From positions 1 to 64,000 of the forward strand of contig JAFUDJ010000032.1 in assembly GCA_017459445.1 (NCBI GenBank): a stretch of 64,000 nucleotides of DNA. The letters are read 5' to 3'. Each line of letters begins with the position of its first letter. Positions within the stretch are counted from its first letter, which is position 1. This DNA comes from Prevotella sp. GTDB lineage: Bacteria > Bacteroidota > Bacteroidia > Bacteroidales > Bacteroidaceae. Shown one piece after another: positions 40,134-48,118 of the stretch. The translations under genes and the position numbers were made by a program. The notes under the pieces are model-generated. The model was not told where the DNA came from and did not search any database. It saw nothing but the letters and a program-made list of their open reading frames with translations.

Positions 40134-40148
40134 GTCATGAGAAAGTAA
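40134..40148 (+). pseudogene. Severed 3' end of the acid phosphatase gene
   Basis: GTC ATG AGA AAG TAA encodes VMRK-stop in the frame that continues from base 360. A terminator follows 32 bp later. These five codons are the only part lost from the phosphatase gene. Confidence 0.75.
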
Positions 40149-40179
40149 ATATAGGTATTGATTTAGGATAACGTCATGG

Positions 40180-40214
40180 GCCTTCCCGTCAGCAAGTCTG
40201 ATGGGAAGGCTTTT
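40180..40214 (+). terminator. Original terminator of the acid phosphatase gene
   Basis: GCCTTCCC (40180-40187) pairs with GGGAAGGC (40203-40210), followed by TTTT. Confidence 0.75.
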
Positions 40215-40367
40215 CCGTTAGATAGAATGGGAATAGTCCCAGATAACAATCAAATCAATCATTACAATGAAAAGGTTTCATGAACATTCTCGAAATTACA
40301 CATGAATTCAGAAGGTCATGATACTAAACTTTTGGCTTAAAAAGGTCACCTGAAGGTCACCGGCAAA
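40215..40367. other. Intergenic region between phosphatase terminator and tRNA
   Basis: About 150 bp. I see no gene or clear structure here. The sequence AAGGTCA occurs three times (40310-40355), two of them as AAGGTCACC. Confidence 0.6.
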
Positions 40368-40402
40368 AGAAAAAGCACTTACGATTTTCTCGTAAGTGCT
40401 TG
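40368..40402 (-). terminator. Terminator of the host tRNA
   Basis: AGCACTTACG pairs with CGTAAGTGCT and is followed on the minus strand by TTTTTC. Confidence 0.75.
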
Positions 40403-40413
40403 ATTTTCAGCGG

Positions 40414-40487
40414 TGGACCAGGAAGGGCTTGAACCTTCGACCTCCAGATTATGAGTCTGTTGCTCTAACCAACTGAGCTACAAGTCC
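40414..40487 (-). tRNA. Host tRNA with CAT anticodon (elongator Met or Ile2)
   Basis: On the minus strand the cloverleaf reads GGACTTG-TA-GCTC...GAGC, anticodon stem with loop CTCATAA, T arm GAAGG-TTCAAGC-CCTTC, acceptor CTGGTCC, discriminator A. The acceptor has a T-T mismatch at pair 6. The anticodon is CAT; elongator Met and lysidine-modified Ile cannot be told apart by eye. A minus-strand TACCTTTG box (40521-40514) is its promoter. Confidence 0.85.
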
Positions 40488-40549
40488 AGTGCTTTCTTCG
40501 TGAAAAGCGTGTGCAAAGGTAAGGAGATTTTCGCAAATATCCAAATATT

Positions 40550-40581
40550 TTTGCAAAAATAATAAAAAAGCACTACCTTTG
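40550..40581 (+). promoter_or_regulatory. Promoter of the P-type ATPase gene
   Basis: TTTG (40550-40553), 20 bases, TACCTTTG (40574-40581). The ATG follows 9 bp later at 40591, so the mRNA leader is very short or absent. Confidence 0.75.
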
Positions 40582-40590
40582 CACAACGTT

Positions 40591-43104
40591 ATGAGTAAGA
40601 AAATTCATGGATTGACAGCCGCAGAGGTCAGGCAGAGCAGGCGTGAGCATGGGGAAAACGTGCTGACCCCGCCTCGTCGGCCGTCGATGTGGCGGCTGTA
40701 TATCGAGAAGTATGACGACCCGATGGTGCGCATTCTGTTGGTGGCCGCCCTTGTATCGTTGGTGCTGTCGTTTGTGAAGCAGGACTTTGTGGAGACGCTG
40801 GGCATTATTGTTGCCGTCATCTTGGCGACGACAGTCGGCTTCTATTTTGAGCGCGATGCAGCCCGTCGGTTCGATGTGCTCACCCAAATGGGTGAAGAAC
40901 AGCCGGTCAAGGTGCTGCGTGAAGGCCGCATCCAGGAGATTCCCCGCCGCGATGTGGTGGTGGGCGACGTGGTCATTGTCGAGACGGGCGACGAGATTCC
41001 TGCCGATGGTAAGTTGCTGGAATCCACCGACCTGCAGGTAGATGAGTCGAGCCTGACAGGCGAGCAGCTGGCAACGAAGCGGGTTGTCGACTTGCAAACA
41101 CCCGGTAATCCTCATGCATCCAATCCTCTCCAGTCCTCCCAAGATACTGCCTATCCGCCAGACTTGCTGCTCCGCTCGTCAATGGTGATGGCTGGCACGG
41201 GGCGCTATGTCGTCACGGCTGTGGGCGACGAGACGGAGATAGGCCATGTGGCCCGTCAGGCAACGGAGCTGACAGGTGTGAAAACACCGCTGAATATCCA
41301 GCTCGACAGTCTTGCCAAGATGATTAGCAAGGCCGGTGGCGGATTGGCTATGGCCAGCTTCCTGGCATTCCTCATCCACGATATGCTGACGAATAGTCTC
41401 TGGCATACGGACGACTATCTGGGCATGACAGAGGTGGTATTGCGCTATTTTATGATGGCCGTCACGCTAATCGTCATGGCCGTACCGGAAGGCCTGCCCA
41501 TGGCTGTCACGCTGGCCTTGGCGCTGAATATGCGCCGCATGCTCAAGTCGAACAATCTGGTGCGTAAGCTGCAGGCTTCGGAAACGATGGGGGCCGTCAC
41601 CGTTATCTGTACCGACAAGACAGGTACGCTGACGGAAAACCGTATGACGGTCAGCGACGTGGTGTCGGATGATTTCCAGTCCCTCTACACAGCCATTGCC
41701 TTGAATACGACAGCCACGGACACCGTAGGCAACCCTACGGAACAGGCGTTGCTGAGATGGCTGATGGCGCAGGGCGTTGACTACCAGCAGCTGCGTGAAG
41801 CATATACCCCCACCGGCCGATTGCCCTTTTCGACCGAGCGCAAATACATGACGACAACCGTGGGGGACACGGTATATATAAAAGGAGCGCCCGAGGTCGT
41901 GGTGGCTATGTGCCGACTGTCAGAAGGCCAGCGGCAGCAACTGGAAGCGCGCCTGCTGGAATGGCAAAAACACGCCATGCGGACGCTGGCCATAGCCCGG
42001 GACGAGACGCTGCTGGCTATTGTTGCCATCAGCGACCCATTGCGCAAAGAGGTGCCGGCAGCTATCCATCAATGCCGACAGGCGGGCATCGACGTCAAGA
42101 TAGTGACAGGCGACACCGCAGAGACCGCTTTGGAAATAGCACGGCAGGCCGGGGTGCTTGGCGATGGAGGGGTGGCAAATGGTGCCATTACCGGCGCGGA
42201 GTTTGCCGCACTCAGTGACGATGAGGCCATGGAGCGCGTGAAGATGCTGAAGGTCATGTCGCGTGCCCGTCCTTCCGACAAGCAACGACTGGTCAGCCTG
42301 TTGCAACGACAAGGCGAGGTGGTGGCAGTGACGGGTGATGGAACCAATGACGCACCGGCCCTGAACCGGGCCCATGTGGGCCTGTCGTTAGGCTCGGGCA
42401 CCAGCGTTGCCAAGCAGGCCAGTGACATCACGCTCCTGGATGACTCGTTCCATTCCATCGTGCAGGCTGTCATGTGGGGACGCTCGTTGTATAAGAACAT
42501 CCAGCGCTTCATCTTCTTCCAACTCATTGTCAACGTGGCCGCCCTGCTGCTGGTGCTCTGCGGGGCCTTCATAGGTACGGAAATGCCGCTGACCATAACC
42601 CAGATTCTGTGGGTGAACCTCATCATGGACACCTTTGCCGCCATGGCTTTGGCCTCCCTGCCGCCAAGCCGGGAAGTGCTGAAGGAACGCCCCCGCAGCC
42701 GGGATGCCTTTATCATCTCCCGGCCGATGTTGTGGGGCATTGGCATTGTCGGCGGCCTTTTCTTTATGATAATGGCCTTGCTGCTATGGTATTTTGAGCG
42801 GGTGGCAGGTGTTGATACGACGGAGCTGACCATTTTCTTCACCATCTTCGTCATGTTGCAGTGGTGGAACCTGTTCAACGCCCGTATGCTGGGCTCTGGC
42901 TTCTCGGCGTTCCGCCGTCTGTGGGCCTGCCGTGGATTCCTGCTGGTGCTGGTCTTGATACTGGTGGGACAGTGGCTCATCGTCACCTTTGGCGGCAAGA
43001 TGTTCCGCACGGTTCCGCTGTCGTGGCAGACGTGGCTGTACATCATCGTCGGCACGTCGCCCGTGCTTTGGATAGGAGAGATATGGAGAAAGGTAAGAAA
43101 GTAA
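40591..43104 (+). CDS. Calcium-type P-ATPase (PMCA-like cation pump)
   Basis: The 837-residue membrane pump has a cation-ATPase N-domain (HGLTAAEVRQSRREHGENVL), actuator TGE motif (ESSLTGEQ), phosphorylation site DKTGTLTE (D342), MTGDG-type hinge (VTGDGTNDAPAL) and membrane helices with PEGLPMAVTLALA in M4. The PEGL motif and overall pattern match P2B/P2A calcium pumps of bacteria. It is read from ATG 40591; a start 12 bases earlier overlaps the promoter. It exports a divalent cation, most likely calcium. Confidence 0.88.
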   Translation: MSKKIHGLTAAEVRQSRREHGENVLTPPRRPSMWRLYIEKYDDPMVRILLVAALVSLVLSFVKQDFVETLGIIVAVILATTVGFYFERDAARRFDVLTQMGEEQPVKVLREGRIQEIPRRDVVVGDVVIVETGDEIPADGKLLESTDLQVDESSLTGEQLATKRVVDLQTPGNPHASNPLQSSQDTAYPPDLLLRSSMVMAGTGRYVVTAVGDETEIGHVARQATELTGVKTPLNIQLDSLAKMISKAGGGLAMASFLAFLIHDMLTNSLWHTDDYLGMTEVVLRYFMMAVTLIVMAVPEGLPMAVTLALALNMRRMLKSNNLVRKLQASETMGAVTVICTDKTGTLTENRMTVSDVVSDDFQSLYTAIALNTTATDTVGNPTEQALLRWLMAQGVDYQQLREAYTPTGRLPFSTERKYMTTTVGDTVYIKGAPEVVVAMCRLSEGQRQQLEARLLEWQKHAMRTLAIARDETLLAIVAISDPLRKEVPAAIHQCRQAGIDVKIVTGDTAETALEIARQAGVLGDGGVANGAITGAEFAALSDDEAMERVKMLKVMSRARPSDKQRLVSLLQRQGEVVAVTGDGTNDAPALNRAHVGLSLGSGTSVAKQASDITLLDDSFHSIVQAVMWGRSLYKNIQRFIFFQLIVNVAALLLVLCGAFIGTEMPLTITQILWVNLIMDTFAAMALASLPPSREVLKERPRSRDAFIISRPMLWGIGIVGGLFFMIMALLLWYFERVAGVDTTELTIFFTIFVMLQWWNLFNARMLGSGFSAFRRLWACRGFLLVLVLILVGQWLIVTFGGKMFRTVPLSWQTWLYIIVGTSPVLWIGEIWRKVRK

Positions 43105-43121
43105 AAGGTAAAAAAAAGAAA

Positions 43122-44015
43122 ATGGAGGGAAGTGTAGCGACCATAGGAATGTTTGACGGCGTACACCGGGGGCATCAGTTTGTGCTGCGCCGGGTAGTCG
43201 GCATGGCTCGTCAGCGCGGCTTGCAGTCGTTGGCTGTCACGTTCGACCATACGCTTCGCAGCGAGCCGGTGCTGACACCGCTTGCCGAAAAGCTGGCTCT
43301 TATCAAGCAGACGGGGATAGACCGCGTTGAGGTGATTCCCTTTACCGACGCGCTGCGCCAGATGACGGCTTTCCAGTTCATGCAGCAGGTGCTGCAGCGT
43401 CAGCTGCATGTCAAGTTGCTATTGACGGGTTATGACAACCGTTTCGGCAGAAACCGCGAGGAAGGCTTCGACGACTATGTGCGCTATGGCCGCGACCTGG
43501 GCATCGAGGTGTGCTGTCTGCCGCCGGCTCCCTTGGGTGAAGCGGGTGGTCAGGTCAGCTCGTCTCTCATACGCAGCCTGCTGATGTCGGGGGCTGTCGC
43601 TGAGGCATCCTCGGCATTGGGCTATCCTTATCAGTTTGAAGGCCGTGTGGAACACGGTGAGCATATTGGCACGCAGTTAGGATTCCCTACGGCGAATCTC
43701 GTGCCCACGAGTGCCCAGCAGCTCATACCCGCCAAGGGTGTTTATGCCGTATGGGTGGACACTGGTGCGGACCAGCCTGCCGTGAAAGGGATGATGAACG
43801 TCGGCATGCGGCCCACTTTCGGCCAGCACGACCTGACGCTGGAAGTGCATCTGCTCGACTATCACGGCGACCTCTATGGCCACAGGCTGACGGTGTCGTT
43901 CGTCGAGCGGCTGCGCGGTGAGCAGCACTTCGCTGATGCAGCGTCGTTGAAAGCACAGTTGCTGAAGGACCGGGAGCAGGCCGAACAGTTGTTGAATTCA
44001 AATAATAACCAATAA
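43122..44015 (+). CDS. ribF: Bifunctional riboflavin kinase / FAD synthetase
   Basis: The ATG at 43122 is chosen, giving 297 residues; an in-frame ATG 39 bases upstream adds a lysine-rich tail and overlaps the pump gene. The N-terminal half has the nucleotidyltransferase start IGMFDGVHRGHQ and LLTGYDNRFGRNR. The C-terminal half has the kinase part GEHIGTQLGFPTANL, KGVYAVWV and MNVGMRPTF. It makes FMN and then FAD from riboflavin in the cytoplasm. Confidence 0.92.
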   Translation: MEGSVATIGMFDGVHRGHQFVLRRVVGMARQRGLQSLAVTFDHTLRSEPVLTPLAEKLALIKQTGIDRVEVIPFTDALRQMTAFQFMQQVLQRQLHVKLLLTGYDNRFGRNREEGFDDYVRYGRDLGIEVCCLPPAPLGEAGGQVSSSLIRSLLMSGAVAEASSALGYPYQFEGRVEHGEHIGTQLGFPTANLVPTSAQQLIPAKGVYAVWVDTGADQPAVKGMMNVGMRPTFGQHDLTLEVHLLDYHGDLYGHRLTVSFVERLRGEQHFADAASLKAQLLKDREQAEQLLNSNNNQ

Positions 44016-44019
44016 CATC

Positions 44020-44796
44020 ATGAAGAAATCAATAGCTCATGTCTTTATCTTTCTGAGCATACAGGCCATTGTGAGCATGGCCGTCCGTGTCGTGTGGAAG
44101 CTGCTGACGGGTGTGCCAGACTTGACGGTGGGTGCTATCATTACGGCATCCGTCCTGTCCAACGTCCTCGCCCTCGCCCTCTTCTTGGGTCTTCGGTGGG
44201 CAGAGGTCTCGCCCAACTGGCTGCGGACACGCCCCTGGATGGTGCTGGCATGGAGCGTCATCGCTTCTGTCGGATTGGTGATACCCTCAACCTGGCTGCA
44301 GGAACAGATGCCGGAACTGCCGAACTTGGTGGAGGAACAGTTTGGCCAAGTGCTGTCCAATCGCTGGGGCTATCTTGCCGTCGGACTGTTGGCACCGATG
44401 GCCGAGGAGGTCGTTTTCCGGGGTGCCGTGCTGCGCTCCCTGCTTGCCTCGTTCCGCTTGCCGTGGGTTGCCATCGCCATATCGGCCCTGCTGTTTGCCG
44501 CCGTCCACCTCAATCCAGCCCAAATGCCGCATGCCTTCCTGGTGGGAATGCTGCTGGGATGGATGTATTGGCGCACAGGCAGCATTCTCCCGGGCATGGC
44601 ATACCACTGGGCCAACAACTCCGTCGCATACGTTATTTATAATGTATATCCTGACCCCGACCTGAAACTCATCGACCTTTTTGGCGGCTCGCAGCAGCAT
44701 GTGCTGGCCGCAGTCGGCTTCTCGATGCTCATATTGTTGCCCGCCCTATACCAGCTGCACGTCTGGATGCGGCCTGCAACACCTCGGTTGCATTAA
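44020..44796 (+). CDS. CPBP family intramembrane glutamic protease
   Basis: The 258-residue protein has about eight membrane helices and the family motifs AEEVVFRG (E129, E130, R134) and an AVHL block (H163), then HWANNSVAY. CPBP (Abi/CAAX-like) proteases cut within membranes. It lies 4 bp after ribF. The substrate is unknown. Confidence 0.85.
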   Translation: MKKSIAHVFIFLSIQAIVSMAVRVVWKLLTGVPDLTVGAIITASVLSNVLALALFLGLRWAEVSPNWLRTRPWMVLAWSVIASVGLVIPSTWLQEQMPELPNLVEEQFGQVLSNRWGYLAVGLLAPMAEEVVFRGAVLRSLLASFRLPWVAIAISALLFAAVHLNPAQMPHAFLVGMLLGWMYWRTGSILPGMAYHWANNSVAYVIYNVYPDPDLKLIDLFGGSQQHVLAAVGFSMLILLPALYQLHVWMRPATPRLH

Positions 44797-44809
44797 ACCC
44801 AGTGCCGTT

Positions 44810-45607
44810 ATGGAAAGCGTCATCATACAGAACTTGAGCATCGGATATACGGCACGGGGCAACCAGAAAGTCGTAGCCAGCCATCTGAACGGAGCCATCA
44901 ACAGCGGAGAGCTGACCTGCCTGTTAGGACAGAACGGTATCGGCAAGTCGACCCTGCTGCGCACTCTGTCGGCGTTTCTGCCCGCCTTGTCGGGCAGCAT
45001 CCTGCTGAACACGACAGCTGTTGCCCGCCCCACGCCGCTCACTGACTATAGCGACCGCGAGCGCAGCCGCCTGATAGGTGTCGTGCTGACGGAAAAGCCT
45101 GACGTGCGTAACATGACAACCGAGGAAATGGTGGGCATGGGACGCTCGCCCTATACAGGTTTCTGGGGTACGCTGACAGCCGATGACCGGCAGGTGGTCG
45201 ACGAGGCTATCGCCCTGATAGGCATCGACAGCCTGCGGGGCCGCATGATTCACACGCTGAGCGACGGTGAGCGGCAGAAGGTCATGACAGCCAAGGCACT
45301 GGCGCAACAGACGCCTGTTGTCTACTTGGATGAGCCGACGGCATTCCTCGACTTCCCCAGCAAGGTGGATACGATGCAGCTGCTCTACAGGTTGGCGCAC
45401 GACGAGCAGAAGACCATTTTCCTGTCGACTCACGACGTGGCACTGGCACTGCAACTGGCCGACCGTATTTGGCTGATGCAGCCGGAAGGGCTGAGCATAG
45501 GCACTCCTCAGGAACTTTCCCGCTCAGGCGAGCTGAAGCACTTCATAGAACGGCCGGGCATCACGTTCGACGACCAGTCATTGACCATCCGCGTATCGAC
45601 CTTATAA
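44810..45607 (+). CDS. ABC transporter ATPase (FecE/BtuD-like)
   Basis: The ATG at 44810 gives 265 residues. It has Walker A GQNGIGKST (40-48), signature LSDGERQ (150-156), Walker B VVYLDEP (D174, E175) and H-loop STHD. The closest pattern is the iron-siderophore/cobalamin class. No permease or binding protein is next to it, so its partners are elsewhere. It starts 13 bp after the protease gene and is probably in the same transcript. Confidence 0.85.
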   Translation: MESVIIQNLSIGYTARGNQKVVASHLNGAINSGELTCLLGQNGIGKSTLLRTLSAFLPALSGSILLNTTAVARPTPLTDYSDRERSRLIGVVLTEKPDVRNMTTEEMVGMGRSPYTGFWGTLTADDRQVVDEAIALIGIDSLRGRMIHTLSDGERQKVMTAKALAQQTPVVYLDEPTAFLDFPSKVDTMQLLYRLAHDEQKTIFLSTHDVALALQLADRIWLMQPEGLSIGTPQELSRSGELKHFIERPGITFDDQSLTIRVSTL

Positions 45608-45665
45608 GGAGTAATGCAGGTACATAAAAACAGTGTGAACCAGATAGGCTCTCCCCTGCCGCACA

Positions 45666-45768
45666 AAAAAATGAAAAAACCTGCACCCAAGTTACACCCC
45701 CGTAGAATGCCGATGTACAGAGGGCTGAGTGGCATTTGGGGTGCAGGGTGCAGGTTTTTTCATTTTTT
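45666..45768. repeat. Large palindromic element at convergent gene ends
   Basis: Perfect 23-bp inverted arms (45666-45688 and 45746-45768; CCTGCACCC with flanking A and T runs) enclose 57 bp that pair again (CACCCC/GGGGTG, ATGCC/GGCAT). It works as a terminator for both the ABC gene and the PAP2 gene. The last about 25 residues of the PAP2 frame are encoded by the element, so it may have been inserted. Confidence 0.8.
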
Positions 45769-46738
45769 CGTAGAGGACGGAAAAGAGATGGTAGAAGGCT
45801 GCGCCCGTGACGAGTCCGGCCAGGGCATCGACGGCATAGTGCGCCAGGATGTACACCGTAGAGAAGCACATGAGCACGTAGAACGGCAGGATGGTCAGCA
45901 CCAGGGCACGACTGCGGGTGCGCAGCGCCAGCAGCATGACGACGGTGGTGATGCCGACATGGCTGCTGGGGAAGGCGGCCGTGGGGCGCTCGCCGGCATC
46001 GTGGGTGATGTCGAGCATGTGGTACCAGAAGCCGTCCGGCCAGCCGGGGGCGGCCATGCGCTCGCTATGCGTCAGGAACCAGTCGCCCAGGTTGGGGAAG
46101 ACGCCGGCGGCGATGCTTTCTGTGCCTGCGGCGAGATAGTAGAACTGCGGCCCCGTGACGGGTAGGAAGACGAAGATGACGTAATAGACGAAGAAGGAGC
46201 CGAGGATGACGAATGCCGCCCGCTGGAACTCATGGTAGCGCTGGAAGAAGTAGTAGAGGTAGACGAGGAGCATCAGCGGAAAATAACTGACATAGCTCAG
46301 ACACATCAGCTCGGAGAACCAGCCCCACGGCACGCGCTGGGCAAACAGCAGGGCGGGTTGGCAGCCGAAGACGGCCTGCTCGCAGGCGGCAAAGACATGG
46401 TCGAGGTTGGGCAGCACGCGGTTCAGCTCGTAGGTGTCGGGGTACCAGTCGCCAAGGAACAGCATTTGTATCAGTATACGTGCGAGCATCAGCAGGCGGC
46501 AGGGCCGCCAGCGGTAGAATCCCCACAGGGCCAGCGTGGCCACCACATAGCGGCCGCGCAGCCACAGCATGTCGGCGGTGTTAGGCAGACGGCTCCACAG
46601 CACGGCCATCATCAACAGCGTCAGCAACAGATAGCCCATCGCCATCCACTCCACGGCCAGCAACCCGCGCTGCGGCCTCTCATCCCGTATCAACAACTCC
46701 CCTATCCTCAACCTCAATTCTTTATTCAAGTTTCTCAA
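45692..46738 (-). CDS. PAP2-superfamily integral membrane phosphatase/transferase
   Basis: The 348-residue protein has about six membrane helices. Motifs: ERPTAAFPSSHVG (PSSH block) and STVYILAHYAVDALAG (His and Asp of the third motif). In the third motif the usual Arg is Thr, as in inositol-phosphoceramide-synthase-like members rather than simple phosphatases. It may act on lipid phosphates or head groups at the outer face of the inner membrane. The tail after about residue 322 lies in the palindromic element. Confidence 0.75.
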   Translation of the reverse strand: MRNLNKELRLRIGELLIRDERPQRGLLAVEWMAMGYLLLTLLMMAVLWSRLPNTADMLWLRGRYVVATLALWGFYRWRPCRLLMLARILIQMLFLGDWYPDTYELNRVLPNLDHVFAACEQAVFGCQPALLFAQRVPWGWFSELMCLSYVSYFPLMLLVYLYYFFQRYHEFQRAAFVILGSFFVYYVIFVFLPVTGPQFYYLAAGTESIAAGVFPNLGDWFLTHSERMAAPGWPDGFWYHMLDITHDAGERPTAAFPSSHVGITTVVMLLALRTRSRALVLTILPFYVLMCFSTVYILAHYAVDALAGLVTGAAFYHLFSVLYEKMKKPAPCTPNATQPSVHRHSTGV

Positions 46739-46905
46739 GTCTCTATGTATTTACGATTTTACGATTTACTATTTACTATTTATTTACGATTTAGCAATTT
46801 GATGATTGATTGCGCACCATCTGGTGGGCAAAATAACCAAATAATCAAATAGTCAATCAATCGTAAATAGTACATCGTCAAATAGTAAATATACATGTCT
46901 TCAAT
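46739..46905. repeat. AT-rich imperfect palindrome, full-length copy of a dispersed repeat
   Basis: TTTACTATTTA/TTTACGATT units on the left face AATCGTAAATAG and ATCGTCAAATAGTAAAT (46874-46890) on the right around a CACCATCTGGTGG centre. Parts of the same repeat occur at 48965-49003, 51187-51230 and 56264-56284. It looks like a miniature palindromic element. Confidence 0.65.
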
Positions 46906-46917
46906 TCCTTAATTTTC

Positions 46918-47910
46918 CTACAGCCACCCGTTCTCCTTGTACCACTGTATGCTGCGGCGCACGCCCTCCTCCAGTTGCACCTGCGGCTCATAGCCCAGTT
47001 CGCGGCGGGCAGGGGTGATGTCGCAGCGCCAGTTGCGCTGCCGCATGATGTAATACTTGTCGTTGTTCAGTGCCGTCACCCTGCCCGTCAGCCGCCCGAT
47101 GTACTCGCCGCAGAAGGTGACGATGCGCAGCACCCACAGCGGGGCGGTGATGCGGAGCCACCACGGGTTTCCCAGCTCGCGGCGGATGAGGTTGCTGAAT
47201 GTGCTTGACTGGTAGACCTCGCCGTCGGAGAGGAAGTAGCAGCGACCCGCCTGCCCCTTCTCCAAAGCGAGGAAGACGGCCTGCACGACGTCGGCGACGT
47301 AGACGAAAGTGATGTCTTGCCGGCGAAAGCCCACGGCGAAGTCGGTGTGTGCCTTGATGCTCTTGGCCATCATGAAGTAGTCGCGCTCACGAGGACCATA
47401 CACCCCCGTCGGCCGCAGCACGACGTAAGGGAAGGGCTTTTTGCTTTCCAGCCAGTGCTCCGCCTCCAGCTTGCTGCGACCATAGGCGGTATTGGGCCGT
47501 GGCTGGTCACTCTCCAGAATCTCAGTGTAGGGCTGCTGCTCACGAATGGCACCCATGATGCTCAGCGACGAGATATAGACGAAGCGCCTGAGCGGCATCT
47601 GCAAGGCCAGCAGGGCATTGACGAGGTTCTTCGTCCCCTCGGTGTTGATGCGGTGGAAGTCTTCCTTGTGCAGACACTTGGTGACTCCGGCAGCATGCAC
47701 CACGTAGTCGAAGTGATGGGTGCCAAGCTGCTGCCGCAGTTGCTCTTCCGACGAGAGGTTCAGCTCGATGAAGTGAATGCGCCCGTCGGTCAGGAACTGG
47801 CGCGAGCTGCTCTTGCGCACTGCCGCCCAGGTGTCAAAGCCCCTCCGGAGCGCCTCTTCTACGATGAAGGAGCCTATGAAGCCGCTGGCTCCCGTTATGA
47901 GTATCTTCAT
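46918..47910 (-). CDS. NAD(P)-dependent epimerase/dehydratase (extended SDR)
   Basis: The ATG at 47910 (MKILITG) is preferred to one two codons upstream. The product is 330 residues, with TGASGFIG (6-13), catalytic Y143 and K147 in YGRSK, and S114/S115. These proteins oxidise or epimerise sugar nucleotides or reduce related substrates. The substrate cannot be told. A minus-strand TACCTTTG box (47953-47946) lies 36 bp upstream. Confidence 0.85.
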   Translation of the reverse strand: MKILITGASGFIGSFIVEEALRRGFDTWAAVRKSSSRQFLTDGRIHFIELNLSSEEQLRQQLGTHHFDYVVHAAGVTKCLHKEDFHRINTEGTKNLVNALLALQMPLRRFVYISSLSIMGAIREQQPYTEILESDQPRPNTAYGRSKLEAEHWLESKKPFPYVVLRPTGVYGPRERDYFMMAKSIKAHTDFAVGFRRQDITFVYVADVVQAVFLALEKGQAGRCYFLSDGEVYQSSTFSNLIRRELGNPWWLRITAPLWVLRIVTFCGEYIGRLTGRVTALNNDKYYIMRQRNWRCDITPARRELGYEPQVQLEEGVRRSIQWYKENGWL

Positions 47911-48033
47911 TATCAATGAGATGGCAAATTACGGTTACTTTGGCGCAAAGGTAATAAATAATTTGTAATTATTCATGCGGAATTCATAATTTTTCCGTAA
48001 CTTTTGCTTCGCAGAACTTACTTAGCACTCGGA

Positions 48034-48090
48034 AATGCAAAAGAAAAGCGAGCTTTTCTTTTGCATTTCACTCGTTTTTTCGTAACTTTG
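48034..48090 (+). promoter_or_regulatory. Perfect 32-bp palindrome and promoter before rnr
   Basis: ATGCAAAAGAAAAGC-GA-GCTTTTCTTTTGCAT is a perfect inverted repeat (about 48035-48066). It runs into a TTTG box that is 19 bases from TAACTTTG (about 48082-48089), the promoter of rnr. A rarely stable structure at the upstream box could affect expression. Confidence 0.65.
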
Positions 48091-48118
48091 CCATCAGAAA
48101 CTATAAAACACGAATACT

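Noticed and set aside
357..40147. AAAGTA as a 6-bp target duplication (357-362 and 40142-40147)
   Set aside because: It would also end the host gene neatly (AAG TAA), and the left end would start with TG. But the first 15-bp site would then be 8 bp from the left tip and 22 bp from the right tip. The AAAG choice gives 10 and 10 with matching tip bases.
42069..43409. 446-residue minus-strand ORF under the P-ATPase and ribF genes
   Set aside because: Both plus-strand genes are well recognised; the reverse frame is a shadow with basic low-complexity sequence.
45614..46165. 183-residue plus-strand ORF over the PAP2 gene
   Set aside because: It is a glycine/histidine-rich shadow and it begins inside the palindromic terminator.
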